Shown one piece after another: positions 38,086 through 50,637 of a stretch of DNA of 64,000 nucleotides. Numbering within the stretch: the stretch's first letter is position 1; each line of letters begins with the position of its first letter. The position numbers and the translations under genes are program-made. The DNA is from Rotaria socialis. Its lineage: Eukaryota > Rotifera > Eurotatoria > Philodinida > Philodinidae. Below the pieces are notes generated by a model. The model saw only the letters and a program-made list of their open reading frames with translations. It was not told the origin of the DNA and did no database searches. The stretch is taken from the NCBI GenBank assembly GCA_905331475.1, contig CAJNYU010000829.1, positions 1 through 64,000 on the forward strand, read 5' to 3'.

Positions 38086-40139
38086 GTAAGCATAAATCTA
38101 TTTCAACTATATTTTCTGGCATCGCATATATTTTTAGATAGCTCTATAGCTTTATTGCATAGAGACTATCGTATGCCTTAAACTCAAATGTTGCATCATG
38201 AATGTTTTGAACAGAAAAACGAAAAATAATTAATTATCATTCTGTGCCTTTTCTTTGTTTAATACAATAAAAAAAAGCATTCCACATACTTGACCTCTTA
38301 CAGTGATAGATTTGGATACATTTTGCTAAGCCTTCTGACTTTCTAGTATAATCCAGTTATGATTCAAAACTTAGTTGACATTCAAAAATAGGTTCCCTTG
38401 AAAAATGAATTTCTCAGACGAAAATTTGCCATGCTAAAATCGCCATTATTTAAATAAAAATAGTGTTAATCAGGGAATCTTTATAAGTGACTACCAATAT
38501 GCTTATCAGTAAAGACCTGTTTCTTACACTATCATGTTAGTTTTTCCTACATATATTGTCATAGACTACCAATCCGTTCGGAAATACATTCTCGAGAAAA
38601 ATATTTTGTTCGCAAACGGTGCAAATGATTCCTACTTTTCCCCCAGTTGCAATATTTTTATGGTAGTTAGAATGAAATTAGGGCGTGTGTTTCTCTTTGT
38701 TTTAGAAAATATTGATTCGCTAAGCTCAGGAAAAGTTAAATATTGGGAGCACTGTCCGCAAAGTTTTTTCCTGTGATTAACTAGTTTAAAGATTGCTGAA
38801 TTTCAGAGGAACAATGTTTTGAAGGAAAAAAAGTCATGCGCTTCAAATCAACCAAAGCGTTCATAAAAATTCTGAGCTTGATCAGGTATACTCTCCGAGA
38901 GAGAGGAGGGAAGGTTGCCATTTTTTTCACATGTAGTTCTTTTCTCTTTTGTTCATTTTGAATTGTTACCAACTATCATTTATTTCATATCAAATATGAA
39001 TTTAAACATTCTAATATAATATCACCTGAAATCACCATGAGAATGTTGACGACACCTTATGTAGGACTGAAAGTGAACATAAGGTATATATGAATCTCTT
39101 GACTAGAATAATCGCATAAGCGGGAATTTTAATGAACTTGGATGGAGACATCCTTTAAGTAGGAGGCATGAATTTCGAAAGATCGCCAAGGAATTCTCTC
39201 AGGTTTGCTTGGTTTCGCGTGCATAGAAGCCTTCTTGGGATATCACTTAGATCCTTCTCTTATGTATCTTCAAATTCTATCAGAATCGTCGCTTCAAGAG
39301 CTTGGTATTAGTCGGCCATACCCTGATAAACAGCACATATACATGCTCTGTGCGAAAATTTATCATACTCTTCAGCAGAGTTGCATTGATAATCCAGAGA
39401 ATTATGTGATTAGAAATTTATCAAGCCACATAAAAAGCAATATGGAAGATACATACTGAATTCTTATAGAGTTCATTAGGTTCCCACTCAATATGATACA
39501 CATTTATTTGCCAGAAACTTGGAATCTTTATTCGTGATAATCCACTAACAAAATCGTGATAGAATCTTCTCGGGATGTTTTTAATATTGGGTTGTTGTCG
39601 AGCTCCCTGTTTCAATGATTTGGTATGCATCAATTATATCTTCAAAGCATAATACGAGAATAAAAACTAGATTCTGATAACAAACTGTTCGTATCTTAGT
39701 AAAAATGTTCGTAATAATCCTGTAAAGAATCCGCATTGGAAATTACGAATCAAATCCTCACATAACTTTTTCTTTTATGAAGTGCGTGAATTGGATTAGC
39801 ATTATCAAAATGCAGATTTTATCTGCTTGTAAGATCTGGATGAGAAGTGGAAGGAATCATTGTAAACATTGATTAAGCCGAATTCTAGACATGATCCTAA
39901 TAGATTGCATACGAGTATCTCAAGGAATGATTATGATTAACACTGAGAAAATTATGTATTTGTGGGTATCACTATAAAGCAAGTTTCCTTTTATTTTTAT
40001 CGACGGAAAGAACTCGGTTTGGTTAGAGTATGCCAGGAAAAGTTAAATGTCTGAAGTTTTAGTATCTTCTTTTTAATTAGACGTTATAATTCGTAGCACT
40101 TTTACGGGACAATGGACTCTTTTCAATAATAATGACGAC
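38086..40139. other. Spacer between TRPM and NHL genes with one possible exon
   Basis: Mostly featureless AT-rich DNA. The exon at 39203-39459, described separately, is the only part with protein-like character. The 3' end of the TRPM transcript should lie here, but the stop codon was not located. Confidence 0.4.
39203..39459 (+). CDS. Possible terminal exon with SAM-like text
   Basis: An acceptor-like CTCTCAG precedes an open frame of ~84 codons ending in a stop at 39457-39459. The segment FLGYHLDPSLMYLQILSE then SSLQELGISRPYPDKQH is reminiscent of the end of a SAM domain (…LxxLGI…GxRxxI), though weak. It could be the last exon of the TRPM gene, 1.1 kb downstream, or a gene fragment. No methionine start is needed if it is an internal or terminal exon. 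Confidence 0.3.
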
Positions 40140-41078
40140 ATGTTTTCTTTTATGTTCACTGTAGTGATTCCCAATATTCCAGTCAATGCTCGATGGTCAC
40201 ATATTGGAGTGACTGTCGCTGGAGGCTATAGAGAAGGCTATGCCACCAATGAGCTCGATCACCCATGTGGTCTTGTGATTGATGAAGATCAGGCAGTGAT
40301 CATCGCTGATAGCTACAATGATCGTGTCGTTCAATGGAAGTTTGGTGATACAAATGGACAAGTTATAGCTGGTGGTCGTGATCGAGGAAATCGATTAGAT
40401 CAATTGAATGGACCAGTCGACGTGTTGATCGATAAAGAAACGGATAGTCTTATTATATCTGATCGTGAGAATCGACGCGTCGTAAGATGGTCTCGTCGTA
40501 GCGGCACAACTCAAGGAGAAGTTCTCTTCAAGAATATCAAATGTTATGGGTTGGCCATAGATGATCAAAGATATATCTACGTCGCTGACACTGACAAACA
40601 TGAAGTAAGACGATTTAGAATAGGAAACAAGCACGGAACTGTCGTGGCTGGTGGCCACGGTAAAGGTGTTCAACTCAAACAACTCAATGCGCCGACCTAT
40701 ATATTTGTCGATCAAGAGCAGGCTGTCTACGTGTCAGACAACAACAATCATCGTGTCATGAAATGGAATAAAGGTGCAAGAAAAGGCATTCTCGTCTGTG
40801 GGGGGCGAGGTGAAGGGAATGCTCATACACAATTGTCGTATCCTCAAGGACTCATTGTCGATACATCGGGTACCATCTATGTGGCAGATTCGAACAATAA
40901 AAGAGTGATGTGTTGGCCCAAAGGAGCGACACTCGGTACTATTGCCGTCGATGGAAATGGTTCCAGAGAAGGGACTGATCAGTTGAACAATGCTGTCGGT
41001 TTGTCCTTCGATCGACATGTTACTCTCTATGTTGTTGATTCTTTGAAAGCTCGAGTACAACGATTTTCGATCGAATAG
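40140..41078 (+). CDS. NHL-repeat beta-propeller protein
   Basis: 312 residues, nearly all of it six NHL-type repeats of about 45-50 residues. Each has the pattern L..P.G…D….+.(I/V)AD…+R V.+W, e.g. HPCGLVIDEDQAVIIADSYN, YVSDNNNHRVMKW and YPQGLIVDTSGTIYVADSNN, joined by GG.G.G..L.QL turns. This predicts a six-bladed propeller, a binding scaffold without catalytic motif. The ATG at 40140 is the first in frame, but a good acceptor (TTCACTGTAG, ending ~40165) lies just inside, so the true N-terminus may come from an upstream exon and the first 8 residues may be intron. Such free-standing NHL proteins are common in bdelloid genomes. It is convergent with the oxidase gene. Confidence 0.82.
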   Translation: MFSFMFTVVIPNIPVNARWSHIGVTVAGGYREGYATNELDHPCGLVIDEDQAVIIADSYNDRVVQWKFGDTNGQVIAGGRDRGNRLDQLNGPVDVLIDKETDSLIISDRENRRVVRWSRRSGTTQGEVLFKNIKCYGLAIDDQRYIYVADTDKHEVRRFRIGNKHGTVVAGGHGKGVQLKQLNAPTYIFVDQEQAVYVSDNNNHRVMKWNKGARKGILVCGGRGEGNAHTQLSYPQGLIVDTSGTIYVADSNNKRVMCWPKGATLGTIAVDGNGSREGTDQLNNAVGLSFDRHVTLYVVDSLKARVQRFSIE

Positions 41079-41100
41079 GCTTATCATTTTCATTATACAA

Positions 41101-41140
41101 ATATGAAATTAAGTTTACTTTGATAAACTTAATTTCATAT
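41101..41140. other. Perfect 17-bp stem hairpin in the NHL 3' region
   Basis: ATATGAAATTAAGTTTA (41101-41117) and its exact reverse complement (41124-41140) are separated by CTTTGA. It starts 22 bp after the NHL stop codon, so it should be transcribed in the 3' untranslated region. It may act in 3'-end formation or mRNA stability, or be a tiny inverted-repeat insertion. Confidence 0.7.
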
Positions 41141-41735
41141 TTTCAATTCCGTATCGATACCAGTTAAACATGTCTGAATATTATTCGACCTGGGTAACGC
41201 TAACGCATGGCACATAATGAATGAATTACATTTGTTCTGATTACTTTTCTTTTGGGAATACTGAAAAGTTTCTAACAAAGTCATTTTAACAGAATAAAGA
41301 TAAAATATTCTACATAAACGTGCTTGCGTCTATTATATGTAAATAATATGTCGATAAATGGCTACATTTATTATAATGTTTATTTGAATTTATTTATAAG
41401 TTTTCAACCTATGTGAAGTTGAGACCTAATTCTAGTAATTTCACTCTCGATTCATCCAGATACATGTTCCGAGTGTCTGAAGCGAGTTATAAGTACAATT
41501 CGACGAGTCTTATCCAACGTTTTGCTCAGTTTTTCGATAATCAATAGTATGATTTTTTAGATTTTTACTTGCAGCATTTATCAACTCAAATTCATTCTGA
41601 CTAATGCCATGTAAGCCGACGCTAAAATTTATAATTATGATAGTAGTACAGATCTGTATATTTTGTTATTTTCGATCGCAGAAATATATTAGATTCGAAA
41701 TAAAAAAAAATTAAGAATTATTCTGCAGACACTTA

Positions 41736-41780
41736 GGGGTGTGTGTGGGTGGCAAGTAGGCCAAAGCCCACACTCATTCC
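41736..41780. repeat. Telomere-like GT/AC hairpin
   Basis: GGGGTGTGTGTGGGTGG is followed by CAAGTAGGCC and then CCCACACTCATTCC. It has the same order (G-rich arm then C-rich arm) and a spacer resembling AAAAGTAGGTCC of the hairpin at 46638-46689. It lies in the short interval between convergent NHL and oxidase genes. Confidence 0.5.
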
Positions 41781-41885
41781 AACAAAATACGGAATATGAA
41801 TGGGATTCTTCCATGTTATAAGAATAAAAAAGGACAAAGTTTGATTAGAGACACTTCTTTAAAATCGCTAGTTGCTATGGATATA

Positions 41886-44800
41886 CTAAAACTTCTCTTC
41901 ATAATATCGAAACTTGCAGTCTACACAATGTTTTCGAATAGTTTGTCCCATGGCTGATGGACCACAAAAGAAAACAGAGACATCCTTTTGCGTTGTCTCC
42001 GTCTGGTCGGTGTTGAAACCACGAAACAGCTCATCCCATTTTGGTCGACCTATATGCGTTTTTGTATTTAAATTTGTAAATATATCATGTCCAGCTACTT
42101 GAGCCCAAATTTTCGTAATAAGATCTAATGGAACATTGCCAATGCGTTCATCATTTTTTATTTCTGTAAAAAATAGATGAATGTCAAGGAAACGATGTTC
42201 ATCAGGATTTGATTCTAAATATTGCTCTTGTTCTTCTTCAAATTGACGAAGAAGATTAAGAAACCATTCAAAATTTTTATGATCACGATTTATCCAAATA
42301 AAATCGACTTTTCTTAAACGATTATTTTCTAATAAACCAGGCTGATTATAATTAATACCGTGGCAGTGCTTACAAACAACACGCGATGCCCGAAATTGTG
42401 CCATTAAACTTGATAAGATAGATGCATAGGGTGTAATGCCAATGCCACCACCAATTAAAACAACATGTCTGCAATCGAATACATATCGAGCACATGATGA
42501 ATAAGGTCCATTGATAAATATGACTTCTCTTTGCCTGCGCGTCGCTCGCATTGTATTATTTTCGATACCCTGAAGTTCTACTGCTTCATGTGACGTAGCA
42601 CCATTAGTATTTCGATCCGCTCGATAAATTCTAACAGCAGTTCTATGATTTTCCTTATCTGACATATCTTTAAAACGTTGATATACTCGTTTAGTCCAAT
42701 TTCCGGTTGCTTGAATATGAACAGTTAAATACGAGGTTTCCTCTGGTGCACTACTAATTGTGAATGGATGGTACTCATATAAAGCAATACGTGGAATATT
42801 AATTGATATATAATCACCAGGTTTAAATCTTTCAAAAAACAAACGAATATTTGTTTTTTTTTAAATTGAAAATATAAATATATCTTACGTAAAATGTCTT
42901 GGTCGATGAATTTTCAAACTAATTACATTCGATTGTTCGATTGTAGCTGATTTTATATAAGTACGACCAATACCTGATGAATAGCGCGTTAGAATTGAAT
43001 AAGCTTTTTCTATTAAAAGAAGTGACAGCGGACCAATAACCCATTTCTATTGTTGGCAATAAATATTTAAACGGAAATTATATGAATTTGCTGCGATAAA
43101 AGTAAATCAAAATTTACCCAACAATTTTCTGCATGAAGAATGAGAAATATATAAAATACTACATAAAGTAAATGTGTCCAATAGAATATCTAGTAAAAAG
43201 TATAAGAAAATAACAAATTATTGACGAAACTTGTAATAATAACTCATTAGAATAATAGAAACTGATATGAAACATTTTTTCAGATATTTGACATACATTG
43301 GTACTGGATCGAGATTATACATATTTCAATTAATCAGCTAGATAATAATTGAAAAGTTATTCATATATCAATAGAACCATAGAAATTTATTCAAAAAGCG
43401 GACGACGGATTGAAGTTTTATTCAGATGTTTCTACTTTCTTATTATTCGTTTATGAAAAAACATAAACTTGAAAATATTTCTCACAGTAGACTATAAATC
43501 ATGTAAATCAATTTTCTTTGGCAGAAATTTAGTTAAAACTTGCAATTTTTGACACCTTAAAACCAGCAGTCGAATTTTTATAGAGAAAAGTAAAAAATTT
43601 TTCAATATAAAATCTGTATAATATTTTTTTCAATCATTTTAATTAACCTGAAAGTGACCACCTCGTCGAATTCTGTGTAACGAACCAATGATCATTACAG
43701 TAAAGATGATGCATAATACAACACCACTTAAAGGCGCAAACCCGGGACCGATCCAACCTAACTTTGCCGTTGTTGTGAACTAATCAAGCAAAAGATTCTC
43801 AAAGTATATATATCTATCTGAACTGTCAAATAATCTTACCATGTAGACAGGCCACGTGAATTCTAAAAACAGAAAAGAAAACATTTCAAGAAGACGAATC
43901 TATTACGATTGACTAATGGTGGTTCTTACTACTCATAAGCAAGTATTTATATAGAAAAGATCGGGTTTGAAAGAAATCTCATACATGATCCAATTGTGTT
44001 TGGTATGATCTATAAACTGAAATATATAGTTCGAGTGATAAGTATAATGTTATGAAAGAGATTATAAATTTTTATTACGATTAATCGTCTCTTATAGATT
44101 CAGAAAAGCAATAGAGTCCTGAGTAAGTTTGATTTTAAGCTAAATTTCTGACAGACTGAATAATTCAAAATCTTTCCTTTTAGAGTGTGGCTCTGTGTTA
44201 CAGTTACACTTTAGAGCATATTTAACATTTGACTACTTGTGTCAGACTATAATTATAAATGAATCGCCATACAGTTACGCGTTTACCCAAGAGCTTAGAG
44301 AAGAAAATTTCAAATATTTTCATTGGAAACAATAATTGAAAATCAATTTTCAAATTTGTTGGATAATTATTTCGATCGATTCTGGATCAATAGTGACAAT
44401 GAAGTCTTACAGAAATCTATAAACAGAATGCATTTTAACTAGAATTACAAAAATATCCTCTCGTCCCAAAAATTTCGATCCATATACAACTGATAGGAAT
44501 ACTTTGCTTTTAGTCAGCATTAACCACTTAGCAATAGATCTGATTTAATCTCAATCGATGAAACTATTAGAAAAATGTTTTAAATGTTTAAATAATTACT
44601 TTTCTCTATAGCTGCAACTCGTCCAAAATTGGCCATATGAGCAATTGTATGAACAATACTCAAAAAAGCAATAAACCTTGCAACATGTTTATGAAAAGCA
44701 ATATGATCATCAGTAGGTATCCATTTTCGTAAATGTTCACTTGATCGTATAACTAATATTATATGTTTTAGCATTAAAAGAACAATCAGTGCACAATTGA

Positions 44801-45691
44801 AATTCAGTAGCATTCCACCAATGCGTGCAAATATGACAAGTACATGATCTTTGAGTACCACTGATCGATAGATAACCACATAGAGACATAAAGCTAAATT
44901 AATTAATACATACAAAAGTAAAAACACGACACGTGAAGCATTATCACGTATATAATTCATGGAAAATATCGATTGACGATCTTCATCTATTGATTTTTCG
45001 GAACACATATTTATAAAAAAATGTTGAATTGCATTCGGTTTTCGTGGCTCTTGTGTGCTATCATTAGAAACAAACCATGATGGATCAACAGTAAATTTTC
45101 ACAAAGATTCTAATAGCGTAGGATCTTGACATACAATCGAATAGAAGTCATCGAAATCGATTTCAGATTGCTAAAAAAAACTAACAGTTTCTAAGAGATA
45201 CGTAGGTTTGAATGTTGATATTTACGTGTTGAAGATGAAATTTTTTTACAAGTGCTCTCACATATTCCGGTATCAAAGCATGATTGAATGATCGAATACC
45301 TTTCAAATAACTTTCAAAGAATTCCACAAAACCTTCTGTTGTGACGAAATCATCTTGTTCTTCATCCATTATAGCAAAAAATAGTAATGAACGAACCTCC
45401 ATTGTGCTGGTTAATATTCGAGTCATTTTATGGACGTGAATTTGACTTAATGATTGAAATTCATTAGTTTTTGAAAAACGATTCAATGCATTTATAATTC
45501 TTTCGATGATAAATGGCTGAGTATTGAGCATTTTGGCAACTTCTTCAATAGTTAATTTTTTCTCAGTTGATGAAGAATTATCAGCTCGTCGTACACGTGT
45601 AGGTAAGGCCACGGGAGGATCATCAAGAAGAGCTCTTAATTGAATTAAGGCAGCTCGAGAACGACGTATCGATTTTATTGAAGGTTGTGCA
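41886..45691 (-). CDS. NADPH oxidase, NOX5-like, with an in-frame TGA
   Basis: Membrane flavocytochrome that passes electrons from NADPH through FAD and two hemes to O2, making superoxide. From the 5' side: an EF-hand-like helical region (MDEEQDDFVTTEGFVEFF, ~45325-45380, loop not canonical); the segment DPSWFV; ferric-reductase membrane domain (exon 44580-45008) with heme-type spacing FHKHVARFIAFLSIVHTIAH; an exon ~43650-43790; YWTHLLYVVFYIFLILHAEN (~43125-43190) carrying the second His pair; FAD motif HPFTISSAPE (~42740-42770); NADPH loop GGGIGITPYASIL (~42410-42455); C-terminal VFFCGP and the terminal Phe. The last exon begins at 42828. The exon at ~45010-45172 contains TGA at 45099-45101 in the frame of its neighbours: either a nonsense mutation, or the edge of a 45-bp mini-intron (GTGAAA...GATAG) whose removal keeps the frame. 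The N-terminal exon(s) beyond 45691 were not found. Convergent with the NHL gene. Confidence 0.88.
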
Positions 45692-48171
45692 CTTTTTGAG
45701 CAGACGAAAATAAAAAAAAGTGTTTTTAATCAGACCAACAAAAGCTACGAACGACATCTATCATGATAATTAACTCAACCAGAAATAGACTCGATAAAGC
45801 ACTTCTAATCAATACAAAAAATATTATAATCTTCCTCAAAATGACGGCTAGGGTGTGTGTGAATTGTCAGTTACCGTCGGTATTGATGAAAAATCTACGA
45901 CATGGCGAAGGTAAACGTATCAAAGTAAAATCGCAGTATTTGTTGTTCTAGAACGATTCTCGATTTTAGAAAGCATTCACTACAACACTATTACGTGTAT
46001 AGGGTTTATTATGTTCTCTAAAGTTAATCTAAACGCATCTAAGACATACAACACGGCCACCAGAACGTTCAATTGTGACAACTGCCAATGGTATGAACAA
46101 ATTCTTTTTCATCAAGCGTTTCATTTTCATAGTGGCGACTTGGCCATCTAATTTATCTTTTATTCTGGTTTGTTTCAAATTAACTATTAAATAATTCGGA
46201 AAGACAGTAATTCCAATAAAATATTCCTCTTTGAATACTTTTGAATAGAAAAAAGACGTACACATGAAAAATACTATAACATACTTTTAAATGCATTTTA
46301 ATTAACTATCTAGATCTAGAGTGAATTGATTGGCATTTTTGTATGCCAGTATACCATTTAAGTTTCGTAATCTTATTTCTTCTTTATAGTCTACAGTAGT
46401 GTTCAGACGTAAAGAAGTTTTCAGAAATTACAGAACTTCGGAAATGTACACATCTGTTTCTTTTAGCAACGTAAGAATAAACTATTTTCATATAACTATA
46501 CTTACGTTAGGAGCTGTTGTCGTCGTCGGTTCATTGTTATAATACCAGATGTTGAGACCGTACTTCTTTATCTATTTTGAGTTTGCGTTATCTGAAAGCA
46601 GTTTTCAAAAATTGAGTTAATGTTATACCACTCTAACGTTGGTGTTAGTGTAGGTGTTAGTGAAAAGTAGGTCCACACCCACACCCAACGGGTTTTAAAG
46701 CTTTTCGATCAGACGCGACGATTTCCGAATGAAAAACTCAATTGATTGTATGTTCCATTGATGCATTCGGCGTAAAACCGAAATAGACTCGATTTTTTGT
46801 GGAAAAACTTACTTTCAATGTTTCTTCGATTTAATCTCTCATTGTTTTTCAAAGCTTTTAAGACCCAATGATGAGGACTGATCAATACAAAAAACTCTAC
46901 AGAATGAACTCAGTTTGAGAAAGCTCACATGATTTTCATGTAAAGGAGGATTGAACTGCTGGAAACACCCGTGCACTATATTCGATCATTGTGTTTTCAT
47001 TAAGATGATACCAAACTGTCAATTCTATTAAAGAAAGTACTTGAAAGAATAGATTTCTTTTCCCATTAATGAGAATTAGTATTTATCCTACAGTGATTTT
47101 AGTATACATTACATATCAGCAGCTCTTTGTTGTCGTCTAACTGAGTAAGTTATGCAAGCTGCGTACTTACTTTGAGTCCATCACACAGGGATATATATAG
47201 GTAGGAGAGTGGTGTATTTTGCTCGAATTCGGCGAAGATTTAAATGAAGAAACATCTACAATATCGTTCTGTTGCAAAGGAGTTTGCCTAGATTTTTGTC
47301 AAAAAGGTATGTTTATGTTAGGCGGTATCATAGACACTGACTCTTTTCGATGTTATTTTCATATTGATAAGACCAAAACATGTGCTTCTTATCATTGTGA
47401 TTATGAGTGTCGCTTTGGAGTTGAGATTGACAAGTACACTGTAAACAATTCGTAGACTACTAAACTGCAATACTAGACGAAAAGTTGCATAGATTCTGAA
47501 AGGGCTTCTTATCCGAAAGTTTTGCCCGTCTTTATTATACTCAGATTTTGAGAGAAGTCTGCATTCCCTTAATAACAAAGAAGATTAAGATTCACTTTTA
47601 ATAAAAGGCTTCTTATTTCCAGTTGCAGTAAATTTTTATTTAGCACTAGATGCCGTCAAATGAATTATCAAACAGAACAGAACAGATTAAACTAAATAAC
47701 TTTATTGATGTCGATCGTTTAGAATCGATCGTACATCTTATTCAAGAGTATATATTTATGAAGCGAAATAAATTTATTCATTCTTACAGCTAAGATTTAG
47801 TCGAACAATTAAATTATGTGCAGACTTATACAAACTTCTTTTCGTTGTTCTTTCGTTCAGCCTTCATGGAACAACTTCCTCAACAGTTAGTATTTTCAAT
47901 ACAACATAAATTTATTTTTATTATCTAGTCGAACAACTTCTGCAACAATAAGTGTTCTTAAAATTAAATCAAGAAATTTTGTTTTTCATTTAAATTTTCA
48001 TTTAGATTCTCTTCAAGTATACTCATCAAACTAGTTCTTTAAAAACTATTCATGAGTTCAACACATTTTAAAAATTGAATCGACAGATGAGTGACATCGT
48101 CAAACGGGTTGACGTGATAGATGAGCATAAAAATCATTAACAAGAGAGTAGCCACTGAAATCTACATCTAA
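45692..48171. other. Gene-poor region upstream of the oxidase gene
   Basis: Should contain the oxidase promoter and possibly its first exon. GGGTGTGTGTG at ~45850 and the hairpin at 46638-46689 are telomere-like. A Cys-rich open stretch at 47219-47455 (eight Cys in 78 codons, no ATG at its start) has no recognisable family and is left uncalled. Confidence 0.4.
46638..46689. repeat. Telomere-like GT/AC hairpin
   Basis: GTTGGTGTTAGTGTAGGTG (46638-46656) is mirrored by CACACCCACACCCAAC (46674-46689), separated by a spacer containing AAAAGTAGGTC. The right arm holds two exact CCCACA-phase hexamers, while the left arm is degenerate. Confidence 0.6.
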
Positions 48172-48235
48172 GGGTGTATGGGTGTGGGTGTAGATGAATA
48201 CGTAATCAATGCCCACACCCACACCCACACCCCAC
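48172..48235. repeat. Telomeric-type repeat array (CCCACA)n with inverted TGTGGG arm
   Basis: The right arm (48212-48235) is three exact tandem CCCACA units plus CCCCAC, the reverse complement of TGTGGG. The left arm (48172-48193) is GGGTGTATGGGTGTGGGTGT, the same hexamer in the opposite orientation. Spacer 18 bp. TGTGGG is the hexamer reported for bdelloid telomeres (established knowledge). The array directly abuts a retroelement-like fragment. Confidence 0.75.
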
Positions 48236-48708
48236 TTGAAAGAACATCATCAAGATGTCATCAAAACCGAAAAAATCCTCAAGATAAAGAGAAACTCAAG
48301 CCCACACAATAAGAATGCAGCTACACAAACTCATCGAATACTACGTGGTCGAATTCGAAAAGCTCAAACACAACTGCCGAAAACCATAAAAAAAACAAAA
48401 TCAACTAACCCAGAAGAAAAAAAGAAGAACTCAGTCACATCTAATCACAGCGAACATGTGGAAACCAAAAGGCCGCCTTAGGTAAACATGTACAGCGCAC
48501 TGGCCATTCCATCGATTTCAAGAATATAAAAATTCTGAACAATGACAACAGACACTATAGACTATTGATAAAAGAGTCAATAACAATACGCTCACGTACT
48601 CAAACAACTAACGCCACTGATACATCAGTACCACTTTATGTTTATCCCGAGGGAATAGGAGCAAAATTTACAAGAAAGCCCAATCCAAACCAACAAACTT
48701 TCATATAA
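48236..48708 (+). mobile_element. 3' fragment of a retroelement, probably Penelope-like (GIY-YIG-like tail)
   Basis: After a Lys/Thr/Asn-rich linker, the sequence reads HVQRTGHSIDFKNIKIL, then HYRLLIKESITI and VPLYVYPEGI, ending in a stop at 48706-48708. The pattern H...TGH.IDF...KIL......R..KE...I is typical of the C-terminal end of GIY-YIG nuclease domains in Penelope-like retroelements. The copy is 5'-truncated and not intact. AATAAA occurs about 95 bp after the end. Orientation is notable: its 5' side faces the CCCACA array. An LTR-free, non-viral retroelement is inferred; the family is tentative. Confidence 0.5.
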
Positions 48709-50637
48709 AAAAATCTTCTAATGCATCATTTCCTTTTCCCAATTCCATTTATTCCCTTTCCATTAGTAATGTTGTTTAAAATTTTACAATTTATTTAACT
48801 CAATAAAAATGTTCCATAATTTTCAATTTTTTAAATATTATTATCGAAAACACAACGATTATGGTCGTCAATGAATTTAGGTTGATGATGAACAAAGAAG
48901 ATTGTTCGAAATATTCCAACAAATGAAGAGACAGAAAGTAAAGAAAAAAAAGTAATTTTAAAAAGTAATGATAGAAAGAGGTTGGGAAAATCCTGGAAAA
49001 GTCGTTCCGGGATACTGCTTCCGTGAAATTGCAGGAAAGCTCCGGAATCTATTGTTTTCGTGACAGATTGTTCGCCCTGGGGTATGCTGGGTGAGAGAAT
49101 GGCGGGGAGTTATGTAAATAGTAACGGAAATTAAAAAAATATTTAGTTCTTGCTTCACATGTACACCCTGCTATCTATGGGCCACTCGCGTAATACTCAG
49201 CCATTCATCTTTGCTTCAAGTAGTTGTGTGTGTTGTGCTTGCTTCGCACCTTTTACAAATAAATAAGAATGATATTGAATGGAACTAACTCTATACTGTA
49301 CAAGTGCATTTGATATACTTATCTTGTCAATAAGTGTGGAGTCTCAGGGATGAAAACGTCGTTTTTTGCATGAAAATAAGTGAGAAAAGAACTAACTTGG
49401 AATGACTTCAAGACTCAAAGTTATTCTATAGCTAAATTCTTAGTCATTTCCAATTTTGATTTTATATGAAATAATTCTTAATATCTTGGTCGACATTTTC
49501 TACAGAGAACTATATTGAACATTCTGATACAGAACTGAAAATGAATTCATAAAAAACGCCACATATGAATGGTTGAACAGTGCCGTGAGATGAGTAGTAA
49601 TCTTTTATACAGTTTCATCTATATTTTAATTTTGAAAATTAATTCATTTTATTGAAACAAAATCTTTGCATCACCTTCTTCTTATTTTCCATATAGCCAA
49701 CGACCAAAAAAGAGGTCATGGGACAGTGATGGAGCTGGCTTTACCCAATGTTTTAGTATACTAAACTGAAATGAAGTTGACGGCGTGTAGTAACGTTTTA
49801 AGAAGCCGTCGAACGTAAAAAAAACTTAAGGAAGGAAAATATTATCTATGTAAATATCAAGTGTGTTTGAATGTAGCGCGAGCATTTTTTATTTCTTAGT
49901 TAATAACATGGATGCTTATTCTTATTTAGAACAATCTAACTGTCGGCCATTGAATCGACTAGGGATTTGTTTACTTCATGATTTAAATGAAATGTGATGA
50001 ATTTATTTATATGGACTAAATTTATAAACATAGAGAAATAGTCAAAATAAATGAAAATTTTAACAATATTTATATTTTTTCGTAGACACTTGAATGAGTT
50101 CGTTTAAGAATACAGTTGCGATATTTATTTTTATTATTGTTACTTAATGCATATATATTTATAGATAGAAGTGTAGTGACGACACACAAAACACGTCATG
50201 TATTGTTTGAAAAATATTTGCTGTCGTGTTAAGTCAACAGAAAAACTTGTTCATATACATACATTATACATCTTGAGTCTATTTATATTTCGTTTAGACG
50301 CACTCGTACCTGTCGTTAAAATGATTAAAGAATAGAATATTCTTCATTGTAAAAAATGGGCTTTGAAAATCTGCCTATATTATATTTTTATTTCAATAGT
50401 TTACAATCGAATAAAAAACGTTTTAGAAGAATTATTTTTGTAGAATTCTTATCGATCGAAAACAACAAGTATTATAGAAAAAAGTCGCGTTATTGTTTTT
50501 GTTTGTTGATGCAAAAGCCTGGACAGTGAATTAGAAATGTAAAATTTTTATATTGAGTGCATTATTTAGAATTTTAATTCTATGTGAAAAATAAAATTAA
50601 GGAGAAGAAGAAGAAGAACAAAAAGAGAAAAACAAAA
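48709..50637. other. Gene-poor spacer
   Basis: No gene supported. A GC-richer patch at ~48980-49110 (TCGTTCCGGGATACTGCTTC, GCCCTGGGGTATGCTGG) differs in composition from the flank and may be a repeat fragment. The right end should hold the 3' untranslated region of the following minus-strand gene. Confidence 0.4.

Noticed and set aside
47219-47455. Cys-rich small secreted protein
   Set aside because: No ATG at the start of the frame, no signal peptide, no recognised cysteine framework; could be an exon but unsupported.
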